Part shown: in pieces, positions 57,625 to 64,000 of the stretch | Layout of the letters: each line of letters starts with the position of its first letter | Numbering within the stretch: position 1 is the stretch's first letter | NCBI GenBank assembly: GCA_003666485.1 | Contig: CP032931.1 | Span: 2,294,001-2,358,000 of the forward strand | Length of the DNA stretch: 64,000 bases | Direction of reading: 5' to 3' | Origin: Levilactobacillus brevis | GTDB taxonomy: Bacteria > Bacillota > Bacilli > Lactobacillales > Lactobacillaceae | Translations under genes and position numbers: made by a program | The notes under the pieces: generated by a model | Told to the model about the DNA's origin: nothing | What the model saw: only the letters and a program-made list of their open reading frames with translations | Database searches by the model: none

Positions 57625-57794
57625 ATTTTTAGGTGTAATCATAGTCGTAAACCATTTAAACTCACCATTTTCAATCAACTCAAAATATATTATCCCTTCA
57701 TAGAAATCCATTGCACACTTATCACAAGCTGATAGTTTCAACGTAGGCACCTAATAACTGACCGTCTATGATTGGCGGCTACAACACGATATGA
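57449..57794. other. Right end of IS 2, paralog remnant and decayed sequence
   Basis: No intact gene. Right IS end to 57624, paralog remnant to 57750, then 44 bp up to the truncated surface protein. Confidence 0.7.
57625..57750 (-). pseudogene. Remnant: C-terminal end of a fourth lipoprotein paralog, cut by IS 2
   Basis: On the minus strand a short open stretch ends YFELIENGEFKWFTTMI before the IS. It aligns with the C-terminal YVDVYRNGHVKFFTDVD of the lipoprotein at 58904 (shared Y..., N-G, K, F-T). An in-frame stop lies upstream (about 57752), so the front of the gene is gone. Rejoining the target-site halves restores a natural end (ITPKNML, stop), so the insertion hit the last codons. Confidence 0.6.
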
Positions 57795-58397
57795 TTACCT
57801 CATCAAATAAATTGGTGAGGTTTTTTCTACGTCTTGCTCAGTAGACGCCTCATCAACATTCGTGTGTGGGCCATTAGCTGTTGGGCTTTCATCAACATTG
57901 GTCTCAGTCGTTGAATCTGACGTTGTATCCTTGTTCAAAGCATTGTTTGCCGAATCAGCATCGTCCTGAGCAGTCCCATCAGTATCATGTGCAGTATCCG
58001 TCGCCACGATCGATGGTGATTTCGTAGTACCTGATCCTGCTGTGTCGCTTACTACCGGCGAATCAGACACATGAGTCGGTTCTGTGGTCCCTGACCCCTC
58101 AGTATCGTCAGGCGTACTTGACGTCTCCTCGTTTGCCGTATCTGATGTGGTTTGTTCGTCTGACTGCGGCGTGGCTTGTTTCCCGTTATCGCCCGCGTTT
58201 TTCAAGGCGACAGTCTTCTCAGTTGTTGCCGACCCAGTCGTTGGTGTTTCATCGGTAGTTGGCACCGTTGTCGTATCCGCATGAACGACCGTGCCTTGAC
58301 TAACCATGGCTCCTAATCCCATGGCAGCAACCGTTACCGCTGCAATAACCCAGTGCTTCCCATCCTTGTACATTTTATAATGTTTCTTCGTCTGCAT
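57795..58397 (-). pseudogene. Truncated KxYKxGKxW-signal surface protein
   Basis: 200 residues. The signal peptide (KMYKDGKHW, ending VVHAD) and the Ser/Thr/Asp-rich N-terminal region are close relatives of the start of the BspA-like protein at 51835. The chain then stops at TSPIYLMR, with no folded domain and no sorting signal. I infer a deletion remnant whose body was lost, with the following sequence replaced by IS and other remnants. It could still be expressed and secreted as a short disordered chain. Confidence 0.7.
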
Positions 58398-58776
58398 TAG
58401 TCCTTACCCCTTTTAAGGAAGGGATGCCACTCCCTAAACATCTAAACAAATTTTTCAATTTGTCTACTGCCCTAGTCTTTTTAATGCACAAGTCAAATAA
58501 CGCGACTAATTTTAATTTGTGACACCAAATTGTATTTCAATCCCCGTCATTTAGCCGTTTATCTAACGAGTTATGCCATTTATACAATGAAATTATTAAT
58601 ATTTTATCCCCAAGAATTGCACTCGTCAACTAATAGTTTTAAATAATGTCAATTCAGTTAAAAAGATTGCTGCTTAATTAATTTGACATGTGGGTTATCG
58701 ATTTTAATGCGAAAAATTGGTAAATAAAAAGCCCGCAACAATAATCGTTACGAGCTCGTTTAGAAACACATCAAAA
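58398..58776. other. 379-bp AT-rich non-coding stretch
   Basis: Promoter side of the truncated surface gene (58398-58500), AT-rich filler, then a terminator for the lipoprotein operon (58726-58757). No gene seen. Confidence 0.65.
58726..58757 (-). terminator. Terminator of the lipoprotein operon
   Basis: Minus strand AGCTCGTAAC pairs with GTTGCGGGCT (one mismatch, one wobble) around a short AT loop, followed by TTTTT. Confidence 0.75.
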
Positions 58777-58845
58777 TTATATTATTTCGTATGACAACTC
58801 GACAGGGACCAGTAGAACCAATGCTACGATTGTTTTTTTCTGCAT
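58777..58845 (-). CDS. Tiny hydrophobic peptide (22 residues)
   Basis: Behind an unusually strong GGGAGG site (spacing seven) an ATG opens a 22-codon frame: MQKKTIVALVLLVPVELS followed by YEII and a TAA. Positive start, 11-residue hydrophobic core and acidic end recall the small membrane peptides of type I toxin-antitoxin systems or signalling peptides, but I recognise no family. It is the last frame before the operon terminator, 58 bp after the lipoprotein stop. Confidence 0.5.
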   Translation of the reverse strand: MQKKTIVALVLLVPVELSYEII

Positions 58846-58903
58846 CCTGCCACCCTCCCTCGTCCCAATCAAGAAATCAACTATCTATCGACAACAAGTT
58901 TAT

Positions 58904-60130
58904 CTACTTATAATCATCAATCGAGTAAGTAATACTATCCTCGTCAACATCCGTAAAAAACTTCACATGACCATTCCGATAGACATCAACGTACCCCCCA
59001 CCATCAAAGCCTAACGTTTCCAATCTAACTAATTTCTTATTTTTAGTTGAGTAGAAGCGGCTTCGAGTGGCATCAACAGTGAGGTAATCATATTCATGTT
59101 GTACGAGATACTTTGTTCGCAATTTTTTCTTATTGGTTGTTGATTTCCAGAGCGTTCGCCGATACTTATAGGTCTTTACCTTAACCGCTCGTCCATTGCG
59201 GAAATAAATTTTAGTGGGGCGATTATCCATACTGATAATCAGTACTCTAACAATTTGATTTTTCTGGTTCTTAACCAGATAAGCGCGTTGTTGTAGCGAT
59301 AAACTATCGTTAACACCGACACGATTCTTCGTTGCTTTCTTACTCTGAATCTTGGTGACGAGATGTTCATGCTTCTTTAACTTCAGCAGTTGTTTTCCTG
59401 GATCACGGTATTTCCCCGCAATAAGCGTATGCCGAGCCTTATAGACCCAGCCTAACTTTCGCCCCTTTGCGGTCTCTAAGTACACATAATGCAGATTCTT
59501 ATGCGTAATCAGTTCCTTAGTCGCATACAATTGCTGGGTGGTCAACCGATCGAAGACGTGAGTGACATAAGTATATGCTTCCGTATACGCCGGTCGGTTC
59601 CAAATGCGATGACTATTCGGGTCAGCAACATAATATGGCTTCTTATGGGCATACGCCCACTCGGACTTAATCGTTTTGAATGGCCGAAGATCCTGACCAC
59701 CGACGTATCCCAAGGAATCCGGTTTTTGTTTCCCTTCAAAACCGTGAGCTTCACTTACTGTATACATAACGACATGATAATAAGCGCCCTTAGTCGCTGT
59801 GATGATCTTGTCAATTCCAATAGTTTCACCCTTCTCACTAATATAATCGGCATATACACCGCCTTTAGTCCCAAACTCCCTTAAACTACGATAGAACTTA
59901 ACCCGCTTATTTGCCATCTTATAAGCAATGTTAGGATTGCTGGGTTTGGTAGAAATAATATTTCCAACCGGTAACTCAACCTCTGATGATGATTTTGTTA
60001 CTGATCTTTTACTTTCCGATAAGCTTTTTGAACTACTAGCAGACACTTTATTTTCTTGAGATGTACCATTTGCACATCCACCAATAACAATGCCCAGCAT
60101 CGCTAAAACTATAATTGTCCTCTTTTTCAT
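58904..60130 (-). CDS. Lipoprotein with SH3/GW-like modules, paralog 1
   Basis: 408 residues. A lipoprotein signal peptide (MKKRTIIVLAMLGIVIGGC, lipobox Cys19) is followed by a Ser/Lys-rich linker, then three or four SH3/GW-like modules recognisable from VYLETAKGRKLGWVYKA and similar YV.L.G...GWV patterns, and a short beta domain at the C-terminus. Very rich in Lys, Arg and Tyr, so probably bound to the wall or teichoic acids. No known function. Third of three tandem paralogs; its middle is nearly identical to that of paralog 2 (about 60480-61090). Confidence 0.85.
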   Translation of the reverse strand: MKKRTIIVLAMLGIVIGGCANGTSQENKVSASSSKSLSESKRSVTKSSSEVELPVGNIISTKPSNPNIAYKMANKRVKFYRSLREFGTKGGVYADYISEKGETIGIDKIITATKGAYYHVVMYTVSEAHGFEGKQKPDSLGYVGGQDLRPFKTIKSEWAYAHKKPYYVADPNSHRIWNRPAYTEAYTYVTHVFDRLTTQQLYATKELITHKNLHYVYLETAKGRKLGWVYKARHTLIAGKYRDPGKQLLKLKKHEHLVTKIQSKKATKNRVGVNDSLSLQQRAYLVKNQKNQIVRVLIISMDNRPTKIYFRNGRAVKVKTYKYRRTLWKSTTNKKKLRTKYLVQHEYDYLTVDATRSRFYSTKNKKLVRLETLGFDGGGYVDVYRNGHVKFFTDVDEDSITYSIDDYK

Positions 60131-60235
60131 TTTTACGTCCCCCTTTCTCCAAATCTATAACCTTATGTAAACGAGACTGCAACGAACCCAAAAATCTAAT
60201 TCGAGCCGATAACCAGTCCCGTCTGATTTCGTTAA

Positions 60236-61450
60236 CTAATCGTACTCATGATATGGATACGTAATATTATCTTTCTGACCGCCAGTCACAAATTTCACTT
60301 GCCCTTTACGGTAAATCAAAACATAAGAATAGCCATCTGCTCCTAGAGTCAAGACTTTAACCAATTTTTTACTCTTGCTAGCGTAAAAGTGCGTACTAAT
60401 TGCGGCAACACTTAAGTAAGAACCCACATGCTGTGCTAAATACTTACTCCGTAACTTTTTCTTATTGGTTGTCGATTTCCAGAGTGTGCGCCGATATTTA
60501 TATGTCTTTACCTTAACCGCTTGTCCGTTGCGGAAGTAAATCTTGGTAGGGCGATTATCCATACTGATAACCAGAGCTCTAACAATCTGGTTTTTCTGGT
60601 TCTTAACTAAATAAGCGCGCTGTTGTAACGATAAGCTATCATTGACACCAACCCGATTTTTCGTTGACTTCTTACTTTGAACCTTGGTAACAAGATGTTC
60701 ACCCTTCTTCAACTTCAGCAGTTGTTTTCCTGGATCACGGTATTTCCCCGCAATAAGCGTATGCCGAGCCTTATAGACCCAGCCTAACTTTCGCCCCTTT
60801 GCGGTCTCTAAGTACACATAATGCAGATTCTTATGCGTAATCAATTCCTTAGTCGCATACAACTGCTGGGTGGTCAACCGATCGAAGACGTGAGTGACGT
60901 AAGTATACGCTTCCGTATATGCTGGCCGGTTCCAAATGTGATGACTATTCGGGTCGGCAACGTAATATGGCTTCTTATGAGAATACATCCACTCGGACCT
61001 AATCGTTTTGAATGGCCGAAGATCCTGACCACCGACGTATCCCAAGGAATCTGGCTTTTGCTTCCCTTCAAAACCATGAGCTTCACTAACAGTATATTGA
61101 ACGACGTGATAATAAACACCTTTAGTAGTCGTAACAACCCGATCAACTCCCAAAGTCCCTCCATTCACGCTGAAATAATCAGCATATACGCCTCCCTTGG
61201 TTCCAAACTCCTTTAAGCTGCGGTACACTTTAACCCGCTTATTTGCCATCTTATAGGCAATATTTGGATTATTAGATTTACTGGAAATAACATCTCCAAC
61301 CGGCAATACTTTCTTCACACTACTAGTCTTAACGGACTGAACTGGCTTTTCACTGGAGCTACTCGCTACGGTTGGTTTACTTTCACTCGAACATCCAGCA
61401 ACGAATAAAGTCATCGTCAATACAAAAATATAATTACCCTTATTCTTCAT
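60236..61450 (-). CDS. Lipoprotein with SH3/GW-like modules, paralog 2
   Basis: 404 residues. Lipobox FVAGC (Cys20), Ser-rich linker, same module order as paralog 1 (AYKMANKRVKVYRSLKEFGTK, GWVYKARHTLIAGKYRDPG, RVGVNDSLSLQQRAYLVKN). The central ~210 residues differ from paralog 1 at only a few positions, while both ends diverge, which suggests gene conversion. Start ATG behind AGGGG. Lies 81 bp downstream of paralog 3 and 105 bp before paralog 1. Confidence 0.85.
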   Translation of the reverse strand: MKNKGNYIFVLTMTLFVAGCSSESKPTVASSSSEKPVQSVKTSSVKKVLPVGDVISSKSNNPNIAYKMANKRVKVYRSLKEFGTKGGVYADYFSVNGGTLGVDRVVTTTKGVYYHVVQYTVSEAHGFEGKQKPDSLGYVGGQDLRPFKTIRSEWMYSHKKPYYVADPNSHHIWNRPAYTEAYTYVTHVFDRLTTQQLYATKELITHKNLHYVYLETAKGRKLGWVYKARHTLIAGKYRDPGKQLLKLKKGEHLVTKVQSKKSTKNRVGVNDSLSLQQRAYLVKNQKNQIVRALVISMDNRPTKIYFRNGQAVKVKTYKYRRTLWKSTTNKKKLRSKYLAQHVGSYLSVAAISTHFYASKSKKLVKVLTLGADGYSYVLIYRKGQVKFVTGGQKDNITYPYHEYD

Positions 61451-61531
61451 TTTTCTTCCCCTTGATTTAGGAAATTCCGAGGATTATTTTCTTCGCCTCT
61501 CAACCTTCCCAACTGCTTTTCATTTACCAAA

Positions 61532-62767
61532 CTATTTAAAGTTGGCGTACGGATAAGTGATAATATCTTTGTACGGATGCGTAGCAAATTTCACCTTTCC
61601 ATTACGATACACAATCGTTGTTGCTGATCCATCTGCTCCAATTGTCTTATTCTTAAATAATTTTCGGCTATTATGATTATAGAATGATGTCTTAGTAGCC
61701 GGCGTATCAATATAGGTGTGATGAGCAAGATATGAATGACGTAATTTCTTTTGGTTCTTGACTACTCGCCAAACTTTTCGGCGATAAGTATAACTAATCA
61801 GTTTGGTAACGCGCCCCTTTTTAAAGCTCAACTTAGTCGGCCGGTTATCCATCCCCATGACTAAAACCCGTCGAACTTGATGATTTTTTCCCTCAATCAC
61901 ATAAGCTCGTTGCGGCATTGACAAGCTATCATTGACACCAACACGGTTCTTAGTTGATTTCAATGACTGAACGTGAGTCAGCTTGGTTTCTCCTTGTTTT
62001 CTTTTAAGAAGTTTTGTACCTGGATCAACAAACCTCCCTCTTACCAACACTTTAGGTGATTTGTAAACCCAGCCTAACTTATGATTCTTGGCCTCCAAAT
62101 AAACATAGTGAGAACCATTGTGCTTAATTAGCTCTTTTGTTGCGTACAATTGCTGATGTGACAATCTATCAAAGGTATGGGAGATATACGTATAGTGAAC
62201 TGTATACGCGGGCTTCGTCCAAATTCGATGATTGCAAGGATAAGCCAAATAATAAGGACGGCGTTGCGAATACGTCCAGATTCGTGTTACTGGCTGAAAT
62301 GGCGTAACATAACTTGCCTGAATGTATCCTTGATTTTCATAGGCTTTGCTCTCCGTTTTTGGAGTCACATCATTTTCAAAGCCACCGGAAATATAAGTCC
62401 CCATATGATAATAGGTTCCCTTCGTAGTAACGATTTTTTCAGTAGCACCGATTGTTAAATTAGAACCATGAACTGTCTGATAATCCGAATAAAATCCCGA
62501 TTTCTTACCGAATTCTTTTAAACTACGATAAAAAATAGCCTTCTTATTCGTCACTTTATAGGCATCATCAACATTCATTTTTTCCCGAGAAACAATTTTT
62601 CCAACTGGAAACTTAACCTCTGATGATGATTTTGTTAAATATTTTTTGTTTTCAGATGAACCCCTCGAACTGCTAGCAGATACTTCATTTCTTTGTGATG
62701 TGCTATTAGCACATCCCCCGACAATGATACCTAACGTCGCTAAAATTATAATTGTTCGTTTTTTCAT
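61532..62767 (-). CDS. Lipoprotein with SH3/GW-like modules, paralog 3 (most divergent)
   Basis: 411 residues. Its signal peptide (MKKRTIIILATLGIIVGGC) and linker are nearly those of paralog 1, while its modules are the most diverged (KLGWVYKSPKVLVRGRFVDP, KNRVGVNDSLSMPQRAYVIE). A mosaic of ends and middles among the three genes again points to recombination. Starts 18 bp after the upstream gene, so it belongs to the same transcript. Confidence 0.85.
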   Translation of the reverse strand: MKKRTIIILATLGIIVGGCANSTSQRNEVSASSSRGSSENKKYLTKSSSEVKFPVGKIVSREKMNVDDAYKVTNKKAIFYRSLKEFGKKSGFYSDYQTVHGSNLTIGATEKIVTTKGTYYHMGTYISGGFENDVTPKTESKAYENQGYIQASYVTPFQPVTRIWTYSQRRPYYLAYPCNHRIWTKPAYTVHYTYISHTFDRLSHQQLYATKELIKHNGSHYVYLEAKNHKLGWVYKSPKVLVRGRFVDPGTKLLKRKQGETKLTHVQSLKSTKNRVGVNDSLSMPQRAYVIEGKNHQVRRVLVMGMDNRPTKLSFKKGRVTKLISYTYRRKVWRVVKNQKKLRHSYLAHHTYIDTPATKTSFYNHNSRKLFKNKTIGADGSATTIVYRNGKVKFATHPYKDIITYPYANFK

Positions 62768-62785
62768 TGCTATGCCCTTCTTGTG

Positions 62786-64000
62786 TTAATTAACCGTCCG
62801 ATTTGTCCTAGCTGCTTCCGCAATTCTATTCATAATGAGATACCCATGTCCTTGAGCAGTTATCCCCATTCCTTCAGATTCGCGATGGAATTTAGAACTT
62901 AAGACCGTAAAATTCACTTGCTTTTGAGAAATTTTATGTCCTAGCTTTTTGATAGGAAAGGACATATACGCATTATCATACACTATAAATATTCTACTTC
63001 CTTCTTTCGTTTTACCATACGAAAGGCCTTGACTCACACTTCCCAGTGAATTAGATACCTTCTGTATAAGCTTAATATGTGCAGACTTTCCCGTTAAGTA
63101 CCCTTTATAAATATAAGCAGATTTTCCAACTGACTTATTAAAACCTCTGTAGAAATTTTGATCGGGTATAAACTTCTTCCCATTAACTCTTTTGGTATAC
63201 ATTTTCATTCTATTTTTAGGTCTCTGTTTACCGCCATACATTTGGGTAAAATAAAACTTATTAGACCCATCGAAAGTTAGATCATGCATTTGTAAATATC
63301 GATATGCTTTAACATTTCCTCCGTTATATTCATACCTCAACATTCTGATGTTAAGCCGCCATACTTTTACTGGTCGCAACTTTGATAAACTAATTTTCTG
63401 CAAACTGAACGGATGTCTGCTTCGACTATCATGATCACTTGCTAATCGATAACTAGCATTGTAAAGACTCTTTTTCTTCGCGTTATACGCAAAACTTTGG
63501 CCGTGTCCAGCTTGATACATGGGTCCAAAAGTCACAGCCGAATAAATCTTGTAATTAGTTGCACTTAGGTGTTTTTTGGCCAACTTTTTTCTCTTATTCC
63601 GAGTACTCTTCTTATTGTGCATCGTATACAGATATTTTTTACTTTTCTGTAAGGCCAGTACAATTTTGTTATGTTTTCCTCCTTTATTTACTATCGAATT
63701 AAGCATTGATAAGTTATATTTAATAATTCGACCCTTTCGCCGATTTTGCGCTCCTCTATGTTTCCTCAAGTATTTCTTTGTGTGCTTATACGTCATCTGA
63801 ATGTATAATTTTCCATGAACAATTGCAACGCCTTGTGGTTCTGCATGACGTCCAATGAATCGAATATGATGATATCCTCCTCTGCTTGCACCATCAATTA
63901 AAAAACCATAACGTCTCAAATAATACTGAGTCCCTTTTTCAGCAACTATTTCGCGCCCAGAATAATTAGCATTTTTCCCAGTCAATCTTTGGGCTTGGTA
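62786..64000 (-). CDS. Large basic, probably secreted protein, C-terminal part (5' end outside window)
   Basis: 404 codons are visible; the frame is open past the window edge, so the TTG at 63985 is not taken as start. The chain is very basic (Lys, Arg, Tyr). Repeating segments such as HHIRFIGRHAEPQGVAIVHG, GPMYQAGHGQSFAYNAKKK and SEGMGITAQGHGYLIMN recall the blades of propeller-like secreted proteins and, weakly, helveticin J-type bacteriocins; this likeness is a hint only. It is the first visible gene of the transcript that runs on into the three lipoproteins. Confidence 0.7.
   Translation of the reverse strand, partial: YQAQRLTGKNANYSGREIVAEKGTQYYLRRYGFLIDGASRGGYHHIRFIGRHAEPQGVAIVHGKLYIQMTYKHTKKYLRKHRGAQNRRKGRIIKYNLSMLNSIVNKGGKHNKIVLALQKSKKYLYTMHNKKSTRNKRKKLAKKHLSATNYKIYSAVTFGPMYQAGHGQSFAYNAKKKSLYNASYRLASDHDSRSRHPFSLQKISLSKLRPVKVWRLNIRMLRYEYNGGNVKAYRYLQMHDLTFDGSNKFYFTQMYGGKQRPKNRMKMYTKRVNGKKFIPDQNFYRGFNKSVGKSAYIYKGYLTGKSAHIKLIQKVSNSLGSVSQGLSYGKTKEGSRIFIVYDNAYMSFPIKKLGHKISQKQVNFTVLSSKFHRESEGMGITAQGHGYLIMNRIAEAARTNRTVN

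Overview
The window is chromosomal DNA of a Gram-positive lactic acid bacterium of the family Lactobacillaceae. The evidence is the gene set (sftA-ytpR-ytpP, pepV, leuS with a T-box, spxA-mecA, comG-ytxK-ackA, the yut/yun cluster), KxYKxGKxW signal peptides, an LPQTN sorting signal, ISL3-family insertion sequences and AAGGAGG ribosome sites. Base composition is fairly high for the family, so a Levilactobacillus-like species is plausible, but this is an inference; the complete 16S gene at 30779-32346 would settle it. Layout: 1-11.7 kb holds housekeeping genes: partial SftA DNA translocase, YtpR, thioredoxin YtpP, a universal stress protein, dipeptidase PepV, NAD(P)HX dehydratase, a pseudouridine-synthase-like protein that lacks the catalytic Asp, a MurJ/YtgP-type flippase and a membrane-anchored flavodoxin-like protein. 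11.8-16.5 kb has leuS with its T-box leader, a PAP2 phosphatase and an MnmM-type methyltransferase. 16.7-19.3 kb is a compact three-gene operon (degenerate EAL protein, small membrane protein, processive glycosyltransferase) that looks like a c-di-GMP-responsive exopolysaccharide synthase. 20-24 kb has mecA, spxA, an MBL-fold hydrolase, a HmoB-like protein and a DUF2075 ATPase. 24.3-25.75 kb is a complete ISL3 element with target duplication, inserted in the terminator of the following rRNA/tRNA operon. 25.8-32.7 kb, on the minus strand, is an rrn operon: two tandem promoters, 16S, 23S, 5S and 18 tRNAs. 32.8-44.6 kb returns to housekeeping: CvfD, cyclophilin, PgpA-like, DedA, the DUF1461-YutF-YutD-YunD operon, phosphoesterase, aldo/keto reductase, amino-acid permease, AckA and YtxK. 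44.7-48.2 kb is the seven-gene comG competence pseudopilus operon, followed by yebC and an amino-acid ABC transporter (to 51.6 kb). 51.8-64 kb is an accessory surface region: a giant BspA-like LPQTN protein, a second ISL3 element, a truncated relative of the surface protein, remnants, a 22-residue peptide gene, three tandem paralogous lipoproteins and the end of a large basic secreted-type protein. This last stretch becomes visibly AT-rich and looks acquired. The most unusual content is non-coding. The intergenic regions of the first 15 kb carry a family of long palindromic elements (called P here). Their outer arms differ completely in sequence between copies yet stay complementary, and inside them a GAGCC...GTCTC hairpin unit recurs with compensatory changes. 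A 120-bp repeat (R) with 118/120 identity sits beside two of the P elements. A second structured family (C, about 83 bp) lies next to terminators and also shows compensatory base pairs. None of these overlaps a credible gene, and I do not recognise them as a named family.
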